DNA of 64,000 nt, from assembly GCA_052380005.1 (NCBI GenBank), contig JBQTCJ010000005.1, one strand, 5' to 3'. Position 1 is the stretch's first letter. Each line of letters opens with the position of its first letter. Made by a program: the position numbers and the translations under genes. Positions 6,683 through 17,622 of this stretch are shown here, in pieces. Below the pieces are notes generated by a model. The model did no database searches. It saw only the letters and a list, made by a program, of their open reading frames with translations, and was not told the DNA's origin. The DNA is from Salinarimonas sp052380005. Its GTDB lineage: Bacteria > Pseudomonadota > Alphaproteobacteria > Rhizobiales > Beijerinckiaceae.

Positions 6683-8983
6683 GTGAGCGTCTCCCCCGCG
6701 CTCGCGGCCGGCATCCCGAAAGCCGACCGCATCGACTATTCCGCCTTCGTCACCCCGGGCGAGGAGGGCGCCTGCCGCCTCGACCTCGCGATCGACGGGG
6801 TGACCTGCGCCGCCTGCATCCGCGAGATCGAGGACGGCGTCGCCGGCGCGCCGGGCCTGCGCGCGGCGCGGCTCAACTACACGACGCGGCGCCTCACGCT
6901 GCAGCTCGACGCCGACGGCGATCCCGCCGAGGCCGTCGCGCGGCTCGAGCGGCTCGGCTACCGCGCCTGGCCGTTCACGCCCTCGCGCGAGGAGGCGCTC
7001 GAGAGCGCGCAGACGAAGGACCTGCTCACGCGGCTCGGCGTCGCCGCCTTCGCGACGATGAACATCATGCTCCTGTCGGTCTCGGTCTGGTCGGGCAACG
7101 CCTCGGACATCGACCCGCAGACGCGCGACCTGTTCCACTGGATCTCGGCGCTCATCGCCATCCCGGCGGTCGCCTATTCCGGCCAGCCCTTCTTCAAGGC
7201 CGCCGCCCGCTCGATCCGCGCCGGCGCGCTCGGCATGGACGTGCCGATCTCGCTCGGCGTGCTGCTGGCGGTCGGGGTGTCGCTGTGGGAGACGGCGCAT
7301 TCGGCGACGCACGCCTATTTCGATTCCGCCGTGATGCTGCTCGCCTTCCTGCTCGCGGGGCGCGTGCTCGACCAGGCCATGCGCAAGCGCACCCGCGCGG
7401 TGGCCGGCAACCTCGTGGCGCTGCGCGGCGACACCGCGCGGCGCATCGACGCCGACGGCGGCGTCACCGAGATCCCCGTCCTCGCGGTGAAGGCGGGCGA
7501 GCGCGTCGCCGTGCGCCCCGGCGACCGCATCGCCGTCGACGGCGTGGTGGAGGAGGGCACCTCCGAGATCGACGCGAGCCTCGTCACGGGCGAGACGGCG
7601 CACGAGCCGGTGGCCCCGGGCGCGCACGTGCATTCCGGCACGCTCAACGTCTCGGGCGCCCTCGTCGTGCGCGCGACCGCCGCCGCCGAGAGCTCGCTCG
7701 TCGCGGAGGTCAACAAGCTGCTCGACGCCGCGCTCCTCGCGAGGTCGCGCTACGTGCAGATCGCCGACCGCGCGGCGCGGCTCTACTCGCCCGTCGTCCA
7801 CGCCACCGCGCTCCTCACCGCGCTCGGCTGGCTCGCGTGGGGCGCGGATGCGCATTTCGCGATCCTCACCGCGGTCGCGGTCCTGATCATCACCTGCCCC
7901 TGCGCGCTCGGCCTCGCCGTGCCGGCGGTGCAGGTCGTCGTGTCGGGTGCGCTGTTCAAGGCCGGCGTGCTGCTCGGCGCCGGCGACGGCGTCGAGCGCA
8001 TCGCCGCCTGCGACACGGTCGTCCTCGACAAGACCGGCACGCTCACCACGCCCGAGGCGCGGATCGCCAACAGGGTGGACGCGCCCGACGATCTCGTCGC
8101 GCTCGCCGCGCGGCTGGCGCAGTCCTCCTCGCACCCGCTCGCCAAGGCGCTCATGCTCGCGCTCTCCCGTGAGGGCCTCGACACGAGCCCGCTCGCCGGC
8201 GCCCGCGAGGAGCCCGGCCGTGGCGTTCTCGCGACATTGGACGGTCTCGAGGCGCGGCTCGGCTCGGCGGATTTCTGCGGCGCCGCCGGCGAGGCCGCCC
8301 GCGTGCTCGCCGCCGACCCGGACGCCACCGCGATCGCGGTCTCGCTCGGCGATCGCCGCGCCGTGCTCACGCTGCGCCAGACGCTCAAGGAGGACGCCGC
8401 CGCCACCGTGGCGCGGCTCGAGCGGCTCGGCCTGCGCGTCCTCATCGTCTCCGGCGATCGCGAGGGGCCGGTCTCCCGCGCCGCCGCCGCGGTGGGCGTC
8501 CGCGAGTGGCACGCCGGCGCCAAGCCCGGCGACAAGACGGCGCTGATCGAGCAGCTCACCGCGGAGGGCCGGCGCGTCCTGATGGTCGGCGACGGCCTCA
8601 ACGACGCGCCCGCGCTCGCCGCCGCGCACGCCTCGCTCTCGCCGATCTCGGCCTCGCACCTCGCGCAGACCTGCGCCGACGCGCTCGTCATCGGCGATCG
8701 CCTCGGCCCGGTGGCCGATGCGGTGGTGCTCACCCGCCGCGCGCTCGCGGTGATGCGCCAGAACCTCTGGCTGGCGACGCTCTACAACCTCGTCGCCGTG
8801 CCCATCGCCGTCGCGGGGTTCGTGACGCCGCTCGTCGCCGCGCTCGCGATGTCCGGCTCGTCGATCGTGGTGACGCTGAATGCCCTGCGTGCGCAGGGCG
8901 GCGTGCGGGGAAAGGCCGTCTCCGGGACGGCGCGCCCGCGAGCCGCCGCGGTGCGCACCCGCCTCGAGGAGGCCGCGCCGTGA
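6683..8983 (+). CDS. ccoI: Cu+-exporting P1B-type ATPase CcoI/FixI
   Basis: This 766-residue copper ATPase supplies copper for the cbb3 oxidase CuB site. The order is an N-terminal heavy-metal domain with TCAACIRE (CxxC type, about residues 37-44), a membrane block, TGE actuator loop, the membrane CPC motif (CPCALG, near 405), DKTGT phosphorylation site (near 450), and GDGLNDAPA hinge (near 635). It starts with GTG 6683, four bases after ccoH, with only a weak ribosome site, so coupling with ccoH is likely. Its stop overlaps the ccoS start (GTGA). Position between ccoH and ccoS separates it from detoxifying CopA-type pumps, whose sequence it otherwise resembles. Confidence 0.96.
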   Translation: MSVSPALAAGIPKADRIDYSAFVTPGEEGACRLDLAIDGVTCAACIREIEDGVAGAPGLRAARLNYTTRRLTLQLDADGDPAEAVARLERLGYRAWPFTPSREEALESAQTKDLLTRLGVAAFATMNIMLLSVSVWSGNASDIDPQTRDLFHWISALIAIPAVAYSGQPFFKAAARSIRAGALGMDVPISLGVLLAVGVSLWETAHSATHAYFDSAVMLLAFLLAGRVLDQAMRKRTRAVAGNLVALRGDTARRIDADGGVTEIPVLAVKAGERVAVRPGDRIAVDGVVEEGTSEIDASLVTGETAHEPVAPGAHVHSGTLNVSGALVVRATAAAESSLVAEVNKLLDAALLARSRYVQIADRAARLYSPVVHATALLTALGWLAWGADAHFAILTAVAVLIITCPCALGLAVPAVQVVVSGALFKAGVLLGAGDGVERIAACDTVVLDKTGTLTTPEARIANRVDAPDDLVALAARLAQSSSHPLAKALMLALSREGLDTSPLAGAREEPGRGVLATLDGLEARLGSADFCGAAGEAARVLAADPDATAIAVSLGDRRAVLTLRQTLKEDAAATVARLERLGLRVLIVSGDREGPVSRAAAAVGVREWHAGAKPGDKTALIEQLTAEGRRVLMVGDGLNDAPALAAAHASLSPISASHLAQTCADALVIGDRLGPVADAVVLTRRALAVMRQNLWLATLYNLVAVPIAVAGFVTPLVAALAMSGSSIVVTLNALRAQGGVRGKAVSGTARPRAAAVRTRLEEAAP

Positions 8984-9165
8984 ACATCATCCTCTACCTC
9001 CTCCCCATCGCGCTCGGCTTGGGCCTGCTCGGCCTCGCCGGCTTCCTGTGGTCGCTCAAGAAGGGGCAGTACGACGACCTGGAGGGCGCGGCGCTTCGGG
9101 TGCTCGACGACGACGACCTGCCGGAGGCGGAACGGCCGCGGCGGGTGGACGACAGGCGCGCGTGA
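8980..9165 (+). CDS. ccoS: cbb3-type cytochrome oxidase assembly protein CcoS
   Basis: This 61-residue protein starts at GTG 8980, overlapping the ccoI stop by four bases and preceded by a GAGGAGG ribosome site inside ccoI. Residues 4-25 form a single membrane helix, followed by WSLKKGQYDDLEGAALRVL, the CcoS hallmark in which a (K/R)xGQ(F/Y)DD(L/M) motif follows the helix. The tail is acidic, then Arg-rich. CcoS is needed for cofactor insertion into the cbb3 oxidase. It is the last gene of the ccoGHIS unit. Confidence 0.93.
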   Translation: MNIILYLLPIALGLGLLGLAGFLWSLKKGQYDDLEGAALRVLDDDDLPEAERPRRVDDRRA

Positions 9166-9288
9166 CGATCGGCGGAACGTGTCCGTCGCAGGCCGTCAGC
9201 GCTCGTCGCACACCGCGCGCGGGCACCTCGATCGCCTCCGGCGCGTCTGCGGGCGCATCTTCGAGCGCGCCTCCGATCGCGCTAGGCC

Positions 9289-9307
9289 GCGCGACCGCCG
9301 GTCGCGC
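9289..9307 (+). terminator. Hairpin downstream of ccoS, possible terminator
   Basis: GCGCGACC, loop GCC, then GGTCGCGC gives an 8-base-pair GC-rich stem 124 bases after ccoS. No T-run follows, so it may act only as a weak or factor-dependent terminator, or stabilise the message end. Confidence 0.35.
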
Positions 9308-9385
9308 CTCCGTGGCGACCCGTATGGGGGATACCCGATTGCCGGGCTCGGCCGTTCCGTGCTAAGTCATTGATATGAAATGCAG

Positions 9386-9402
9386 TTTCGAACGGCTCTA
9401 AA
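9386..9402. promoter_or_regulatory. Irr/ICE-like iron-control element upstream of bfd
   Basis: TTTCGAACGGCTCTAAA agrees at 12 of 14 fixed positions with the rhizobial iron control element TTTAGAA-N3-TTCTAAA bound by Irr. It ends 12 bases before the bfd start, a position that overlaps or abuts the expected promoter start and suits repression under iron limitation. Confidence 0.6.
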
Positions 9403-9414
9403 CTGGAAGCCACG

Positions 9415-9663
9415 ATGATCGTCTGCTCCTGCAACGTGCTCTCGGACCAGCAGGTCAAGGCCTGCATGAACGGCGGTGCCGGCGGGCCGCGCACGCCCGC
9501 GCAGGTCTATCGCTGCCTGGGCTGCGCCCCGCGCTGCGGACGCTGCGCGACGACGATCCGAAAGATCATGAACGCGAGCTTCGCCGAAGCCTCCGCGGAC
9601 GCGGTCGAAGGCTGCACCGAGACCTGCGGCGCCGCCTGCCTGCACCACGCGAAGGTCGCCTGA
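9415..9663 (+). CDS. bfd: Bacterioferritin-associated ferredoxin
   Basis: This 82-residue [2Fe-2S] protein docks on bacterioferritin and supplies electrons to release stored iron. Four cysteine ligands fit the BFD-like fold: CSC at residues 4-6 and CAPRCGRC near 37-44. Family length is about 65-90. The C-terminal tail adds a further cysteine-rich segment (CTETCGAACLHH). It lies 128 bases upstream of bfr in the same direction; both genes have ICE-like boxes, pointing to joint iron control, possibly from separate promoters. Confidence 0.93.
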   Translation: MIVCSCNVLSDQQVKACMNGGAGGPRTPAQVYRCLGCAPRCGRCATTIRKIMNASFAEASADAVEGCTETCGAACLHHAKVA

Positions 9664-9753
9664 GCGCCGCGTACGGCCGGCGGAGGTCCGCATTTCCCCT
9701 CACGCGACGTTCGCGCCATTGCCAACGGCGCAATTCTGTCGGATAGTCCGCTC

Positions 9754-9770
9754 TCTGGAATCGTTCTAAT
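9754..9770. promoter_or_regulatory. Irr/ICE-like element upstream of bfr
   Basis: TCTGGAATCGTTCTAAT matches 11 of 14 fixed positions of TTTAGAA-N3-TTCTAAA, with the right half TTCTAA intact. It lies 21 bases before the bfr start. A second such box between bfd and bfr suggests bfr can be transcribed and repressed on its own. Confidence 0.55.
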
Positions 9771-9791
9771 CTGAGAAGGGCGCGACGAGCC

Positions 9792-10277
9792 ATGAAGGGC
9801 GACACGAAGGTCATCGAGTATCTCAACCGCGGCCTGCGCAGCGAGCTGACGGCGGTCAGTCAGTACTGGCTCCACTACCGCCTGCTCGACGATTGGGGCT
9901 ACAAGGACCTGGCCAAGTACTGGCGTAAGGAGTCCATCGAGGAGATGGAGCACGCGGACAAGTTCGTCACGCGCATCATCTTCCTGGAGGGCTTCCCCAA
10001 CCTGCAGGAGCTCGACCCGCTGCGCATCGGGCAGAACGTGCTCGAGGTGCTCGAGGCCGATCTCGCCGCCGAGGTCGAGGCCCGCGCGCTCTACCTGGAA
10101 GCCGCGAAGTACTGCGACGGCGTCAATGACCGTGTGTCCAAGAACCTCTTCGAGGAGCTCGCCACCGACGAGGAGGGTCACATCGACTTCCTCGAGACGC
10201 AGCTCGAGCTGATCAAGCAGGTGGGTTTGCAGCTCTACGCGCAGAAGCACATCGGCGGCCTCGAGGGCGAGGACTGA
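9792..10277 (+). CDS. bfr: Bacterioferritin
   Basis: This 161-residue subunit of the 24-mer iron-storage shell has all dinuclear ferroxidase ligands: Glu18, Glu51, His54, Glu94, Glu127 and His130, plus Tyr25. Met52, the axial haem ligand at the dimer interface, is present (EEMEHA), so this is a haem-binding Bfr and not a plain ferritin. Length and spacing equal E. coli Bfr almost exactly. It follows bfd and its own ICE-like box and ends before a strong hairpin. Confidence 0.97.
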   Translation: MKGDTKVIEYLNRGLRSELTAVSQYWLHYRLLDDWGYKDLAKYWRKESIEEMEHADKFVTRIIFLEGFPNLQELDPLRIGQNVLEVLEADLAAEVEARALYLEAAKYCDGVNDRVSKNLFEELATDEEGHIDFLETQLELIKQVGLQLYAQKHIGGLEGED

Positions 10278-10338
10278 TCGGGCCGCGGCCGCCATTCCAG
10301 GGACGTGGCCTGCCACGTCGAATCGAGATTTGGTCGAG

Positions 10339-10366
10339 GGGCGAGCGTCGCATGGCGCTCGCCCTT
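10339..10366 (+). terminator. Rho-independent-like terminator after bfr
   Basis: GGGCGAGCG, an 8-base loop, then CGCTCGCCC followed by TT gives a perfect 9-base-pair stem. The remainder of the 331-base gap 10278-10608 holds no gene I can support; it must contain the promoter and leader of livH. A run of seven T lies near 10461, but no clear promoter hexamers are visible. Confidence 0.6.
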
Positions 10367-10608
10367 CGCATTTCCGGCCGTGGCATTCGCGGTGGAGGGT
10401 CTTCTCCACCGCCGAAACACCTTCGATTCGGCCATGTCGCCTCATAATCGGGCCTGATCACTTTTTTTGCACGCGGCTATGGACGGCGCCGCGACGAGCG
10501 GCTTAAGTGGCGCGTGTGAGAAGAAGGTCGCGAAAAGCGGCCAGGGGAACGGGATGCGCAGGTGCCTCGCGGCGCCGCGATGTCCCATGGGACGAGGCTG
10601 TCGACTAG

Positions 10609-11522
<914 letters not shown>

Positions 11523-11523
<1 letters not shown>

Positions 11524-12860
11524 TGGCGGCGACGACGAAACAGGCGCCGGCGACGGCCGAGCCGCCCAGGCCCGGCGGCATCGACGTCGCCCACGTGCTC
11601 AAGGACGCCGTGTTCTCCGCGATGATCGCGCTCGGCCTGTTCGGCGTGATCATGGGCCTCAAGACCGAGCAGGCGCCTGGCGGGCTGGTGCTCGAGCCGC
11701 ACTGGGAGCGTGTTCTCTGGGCGGTCGGCATCGTCTTCGTCGGGCGGCTCCTCCTCAACCTGACGATCTGGCGCCGGCCCGGCGGCAAGATCGACGACCT
11801 CATGCCGGTGGGGCTGAAGAAGTACTCGCGCTTCGTCGGCACCGCCATCGGTGCGGCGCTGATCCTGGTGGCGCTGACGCTGCCCTTCCTGCCGGGCACG
11901 GGGCGCTACCACGTCGACCTCGGCACGCTCGTCCTCACCTACGTCATGCTGGGCTGGGGGCTGAACATCGTCGTGGGGCTCGCGGGCCTGCTCGACCTCG
12001 GCTACGTCGCCTTCTACGCCGTCGGCGCCTATTCCTACGCGCTGCTCGCGACCTACTTCGACCTCGGCTTCTGGGTCTGCCTGCCGCTCGCCTTCATCCT
12101 CGCCTGCTTCTGGGGCATCATCCTGGGCTTCCCGGTGCTGCGGCTGAGGGGCGACTACCTCGCCATCGTGACGCTCGCATTCGGCGAGATCATCCGCGTC
12201 GTCCTGCTGAACTGGTCGGAATTCACCGGCGGCCCCAACGGCATCGGGCAGATCCCGCGCCCGACCTTCTTCGGGCTGGAGTTCTCCCGCGGGGAGGGGG
12301 GCTTCGCGGACTATTTCGGGCTCGACTTCTCCTCGATGCACCGGATCATCTTCCTCTACTACGTCATCCTGGTGCTCGCCTTCGTCACGCACTTCGTCAG
12401 CGTGCGGCTGCGCAAGCTGCCCATCGGGCGCGCCTGGGAGGCGATGCGCGAGGACGAGATCGCCTGCCGCTCCCTCGGCCTGTCGATCGTGCGCACCAAG
12501 CTCACCGCCTTCGCCATCGGCGCGGGCTTCGGCGGCCTCGCCGGCGCGTTCTTCGCCACGCGCCAGGGCTTCATCTCGCCCGAGAGCTTCACCTTCATCG
12601 AGTCGGCGCTGATCCTCGCCATCGTCGTGCTCGGCGGCATGGGCTCGCAGCTCGGCGTCGCCATCGCCGCCGTGGTGATGATCGGCGGGTTCGAGTACTT
12701 CCGCGAGTTCGAGCAGTACCGCATGCTCGTTTTCGGGGCGATGATGGTCCTCATCATGGTCTGGCGTCCCCGCGGCCTCGTCTCCGCGCGCGCGCCCTCG
12801 GTCTTCCTGAAGGAGCGTAAGGCGGTGGGTGCCGACATGGTTTCGCAGGGGCACGGCTGA
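11523..12860 (+). CDS. livM: Branched-chain amino acid ABC transporter permease LivM
   Basis: This 445-residue permease starts at ATG 11523, one base into the livH stop. An N-terminal cytosolic segment (1-25) precedes two extra hydrophobic helices (about 30-50 and 60-80), then the conserved LivM core beginning near residue 110 (YVMLGWGLNIVVGLAGLLDLGYVAF). The motif GRAWEAMREDEIACRSLGL (near 305) is the coupling loop that meets the ATPases. The long N-terminus matches E. coli LivM, rather than the short form. Translation is coupled to livG by TGATG. Confidence 0.95.
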
Positions 12861-13764
12861 TGGCGGGCGTATCCGACACGATCCTGCGCATCGATCACCT
12901 GACGATGCGCTTCGGCGGCCTCGTCGCCGTCGACGACCTCTCCTTCGAGGCGCGCCGTGGCGACATCACCGCCCTCATCGGCCCCAACGGCGCCGGCAAG
13001 ACGACGGTGTTCAACTGCATCACCGGCTTCTACAAGCCGACGGAAGGCCGCATGGCGCTCGCGCACGGCTCGGCTTCGGCCTATTCCCACATCGACCGGC
13101 TCACCGCGTCCCCGCTGCAGTCCTGGGAGGGGGACGGCGAGGCACTCTTCCTGCTGGAGCGCATGGCCGACCACGACGTCAACGCCAAGGCGAAGGTGGC
13201 GCGCACCTTCCAGAACATTCGCCTGTTCGGCGGGATGACGGTGCTCGAGAACCTCATGGTGGCGCAGCACCACTACCTGATGCGCGCGTCGGGCTTCACC
13301 TTCCTCGGCCTCGTCGGCGCGCCGCGCTACCGCCGGGCCGAGGCGCGGGCGATCGAGCGGTCGGTCGCCTGGCTCGAGCGCATCAACCTCCTCCACCGGG
13401 CGGACGAGCCGGCGGCGAGCCTGCCCTACGGCGACCAGCGCCGGCTCGAGATCGCGCGCGCGATGTGTTCCGACCCCGTGCTGCTCTGCCTCGACGAGCC
13501 CGCGGCGGGTCTCAACCCGCGTGAATCCGCGGAGCTCAACGAGCTCCTGCTCGGCATCAAGCGCGACGGCGAGACCTCGCTGCTCCTGATCGAGCACGAC
13601 ATGAGCGTCGTCATGGAGATCTCGGATCACGTGGTGGTGCTCGACTACGGCAAGAAGATCTCCGACGGCGTACCGGACTTCGTCAAGAACGACCCCAAGG
13701 TCATCGCGGCCTACCTGGGCGTCGACGACGAGGAGGTGGACGCCGTCGAGGCGGAGGTGGGGCA

Positions 13765-13768
<4 letters not shown>
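12860..13768 (+). CDS. livG: Branched-chain amino acid ABC transporter ATPase LivG
   Basis: This 302-residue ATPase has Walker A GPNGAGKTT (about residues 40-48), signature LPYGDQRRLEIARAM (about 192-206), Walker B LLCLDEPAAGLNP and the H-loop IEHDMSVV. Between the Walker A helix and VARTFQNIRLF there is a segment about 30 residues longer than in E. coli LivG (residues 65-110, containing ASAYSHIDRLTASPLQSW), absent from LivF. It acts with LivF on the LivHM pore. It overlaps livM and livF by 1 and 4 bases. Confidence 0.95.
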
Positions 13769-14490
<722 letters not shown>

Positions 14491-14502
14491 GGGGAGGGGA
14501 CG

Positions 14503-14871
14503 ATGGGCATTCTCTGGGAGACGTCCTTCTGGGTCTTCTTCTTCGTCACGATCGTGCTCGCGGGCGGAGCCGCCTGGATGTCGGGCCGCGCCATCGCGCG
14601 CAGCTGGGAGCCCTACTGGCAGGCGGCGGCGTGGATGCTGCCGCTGGGAGCGGCGGCGCGCTTCATCCACTTCTCGCTGTTCGGCGGCAGCCTGCTGAGC
14701 GTCCAGTACTACGTCGTCGACACGGCGATCCTGATGATCATCGCCTGGCTCGGCCACCGCGTGACGCTCGCGGGGCTGATGACGAGGCAGTACCGCTTCG
14801 GCTTCGAGCAGGTCTCGCCGCTCACGTGGCGGGCCCGCGGCGGCGCGGCCGGCGGCGGTCCGACGGAATGA
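14503..14871 (+). CDS. DUF6867-type small membrane protein of the liv operon
   Basis: This 122-residue protein has three hydrophobic segments (about residues 8-28, 40-60 and 70-92) and a cytosolic tail. A strong GGGGAGGGG ribosome site stands 4-5 bases before ATG 14503, and the gene starts 12 bases after livF. Proteins of this kind are found in alphaproteobacterial liv operons between livF and livK and are annotated DUF6867; the assignment is from memory of that context. No function is established. A modulating or assembly role for the LivHM permease is a guess. Confidence 0.75.
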   Translation: MGILWETSFWVFFFVTIVLAGGAAWMSGRAIARSWEPYWQAAAWMLPLGAAARFIHFSLFGGSLLSVQYYVVDTAILMIIAWLGHRVTLAGLMTRQYRFGFEQVSPLTWRARGGAAGGGPTE

Positions 14872-15009
14872 CGGCGAAAGGCTGTCGACAAGCTGCGCGA
14901 AACGCGCAGAAATAGCGGCTGCGGCGCGCGGACGTCGCCCCCATCGGGGCTCGTGACGCGAGGCGCTCCGCCGGGGTTCAGACGAAGTCCGAAAGAAGGG
15001 AACGAACAG

Positions 15010-16110
<1,101 letters not shown>

Positions 16111-16153
16111 TCGAGCGCGGGCCGCGCGCCCGCACCGCTCATGCAACGACAGG

Positions 16154-16187
16154 AGCCCCCGTGCGGCAGCCGCGCGGGGGCTTCTTC
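16154..16187 (+). terminator. Rho-independent terminator of the liv operon
   Basis: AGCCCCCG and CGGGGGCT form an 8-base-pair stem (extended by inner GC pairs), followed by TCTTCATT, a moderate T-rich tail, 44 bases after the livK stop. Confidence 0.8.
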
Positions 16188-16267
16188 ATTCGGGTGTCGC
16201 ATGAGGCGGAACGCCACGCCCCCCGTCGGTGTTGAAGCGCAGCAGCACAGACACGGAGGGTATTCCC

Positions 16268-16342
16268 ATGAACGGCATCATCTACGCGGTCGGTCTCGTC
16301 GTCATCGTGATCGTGATCCTGTCCATCGTCGGCATCGTCTGA
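16268..16342 (+). CDS. 24-residue single-helix membrane microprotein
   Basis: ATG 16268 to TGA 16342 encodes MNGIIYAVGLVVIVIVILSI then VGIV, almost entirely one hydrophobic helix. A strong GGAGGG ribosome site lies 7 bases upstream (16256-16261), which is why I call it a gene despite its length. Short proteins of the form M(N)xIIYxVGLIVVVxxILSxxG are frequent in Hyphomicrobiales and usually annotated hypothetical. It stands alone between the liv terminator and the convergent DUF177 gene. Function unknown; it would sit in the inner membrane. Confidence 0.7.
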   Translation: MNGIIYAVGLVVIVIVILSIVGIV

Positions 16343-16417
16343 GCCGCCGTCGCACGACCTCGGGCGCGCCGTGAGCCGGGGCGTCCCGAACACTGCAAGG
16401 GGTCGGTGGGCCGGCGC

Positions 16418-16936
16418 TCAGCCGCCGCCCTTCGGCCCCTTCATGTCCTTGAGCTTGTCGAAGGGCGAGACGTCCGCGTCCTCGACCACCGGCTCGAACG
16501 CGACGCCGGGCTTGCGCGGGTAGGGATCGAGCCCGAGTGCCAGGAACTCGGCGGTGAGGGCGCCGAGGTCGATCTTACCGTCGACGATCTCGTCGGGCGG
16601 GTCGATCTCCCGCAGCGCCGCCTCCTCCTCGGTCGCCGGCTCGCTCGCCGGCGCGAAGTCGACGTCGACCTCCTCGGACACCCGCACCTCGACGGGCTCG
16701 AGCGTGACGACGCAGCTCTGCGTCACCAGCCCGCGCACGGTGCCCGTCACGCTCGCCCGCCGCGTGTCGCCGCTGACGCGGTACTCTCCTTCCAGCGCAG
16801 CGATGCCGACGAGCCCGAAATCGCGCGCGAGGGCCTCGCGCTCCGACTCGGTCGCCTCGATGCGGACCACCTCGCCGCGGGCCGGAAGCCGGTCCACCGA
16901 GACGAGGCGCGAGAGGGGAAGGGCGTCTTGCGTCAT
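16418..16936 (-). CDS. DUF177 (YceD-like) protein
   Basis: This 172-residue protein of the DUF177/YceD family is related to the 23S rRNA accumulation protein; in many bacteria the family gene precedes rpmF. Visible are a central beta-rich half with the conserved TVRGLVTQSCVVTLEPVEV (C-x-V-TLEPV) and an acidic C-terminal part with IDPPDEIVDGKIDLGALTAEFLALGLDPYPRKPG. ATG 16936 overlaps the stop of the bc1 chaperone gene by four bases, the usual alphaproteobacterial pairing. No rpmF follows here: the 24-residue microprotein gene and the liv terminator lie beyond. Confidence 0.9.
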   Translation of the reverse strand: MTQDALPLSRLVSVDRLPARGEVVRIEATESEREALARDFGLVGIAALEGEYRVSGDTRRASVTGTVRGLVTQSCVVTLEPVEVRVSEEVDVDFAPASEPATEEEAALREIDPPDEIVDGKIDLGALTAEFLALGLDPYPRKPGVAFEPVVEDADVSPFDKLKDMKGPKGGG

Positions 16937-17511
16937 GTCGGGTCTCCTGCCTCGGGCACGCCGGCGGTCCTCGGTCCGTCGCCGGTGGGGCCGTCGATCG
17001 TGGGGAAGATCGGGCCCGCGGCGAGGATCGCGTCGAGATCCTGGCCCGCCAGGCGCTCCTGCGCCGCGAGCGCGTAAGCGGCGAGGCGCCGCGCGGGTTC
17101 CTCCCCGCCGGTGACGTTGCGCTGGAGCGCCAGCGCGAGCCCCTCGGCATCGCGGGCGTCGAGCAGCGGATCGTAGGCGCGGGCGCGGCCGTAGAAGGCC
17201 TCCGCCAGCGTCTTCATCTTCTTCGGGACCGAGAGGTCGCCCACGCCCATCTCGCGCAGCGACTGGTCCAGCGCGCGGAACAGGGCGTCGGCGAGATCCT
17301 GGTTCACGTCCGCCGCGGGCTCGGGGAGCGTGCGCAAGTGCCGGAAGGTGAGGACCATGTGGAGCGTGAGCGATTCGAAGCGCCCCTCCACCGTGTCCGG
17401 CACGCCCGCCTCGAGATAGAGTCCCGGCTGGCGCGACGCCTGGGCGATGCGGGTGTAGAGCCCCTCGATGAGATCGCGGCGCGGGTCGCGCCGGAAGAAA
17501 CGCAGGATCAT
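16933..17511 (-). CDS. Ubiquinol-cytochrome c chaperone family protein
   Basis: This 192-residue protein belongs to the CBP3/UQCC1 family (ubiquinol-cytochrome c chaperone domain), linked to assembly of the cytochrome bc1 complex. Hallmarks are LIEGLYTRIAQASRQPGLYLEAGVPDTVEGRFESLTLHMVL at 14-54 and the QSLREMGVGDLSVPKKMK segment near 85-102. The C-terminal 30 residues are poorly conserved Pro/Gly-rich sequence. It is transcribed with the DUF177 gene downstream (ATGA overlap). Confidence 0.9.
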   Translation of the reverse strand: MILRFFRRDPRRDLIEGLYTRIAQASRQPGLYLEAGVPDTVEGRFESLTLHMVLTFRHLRTLPEPAADVNQDLADALFRALDQSLREMGVGDLSVPKKMKTLAEAFYGRARAYDPLLDARDAEGLALALQRNVTGGEEPARRLAAYALAAQERLAGQDLDAILAAGPIFPTIDGPTGDGPRTAGVPEAGDPT

Positions 17512-17622
17512 CGGCCTCGCTCGGGTTGTCGCGCCTTGCCAAAGGGTCTAGGTCGGGGTTAAGCCATCATGCCGGCGCGGCGCAAGCATCCTCGTGCCGC
17601 AGCCCGACCCGGATCCGCCCCC

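Noticed and set aside
10278..10608. A riboswitch or leader peptide before livH
   Set aside because: Apart from the bfr terminator hairpin and a short T-run I could not find a conserved aptamer or short frame rich in Leu/Ile/Val.
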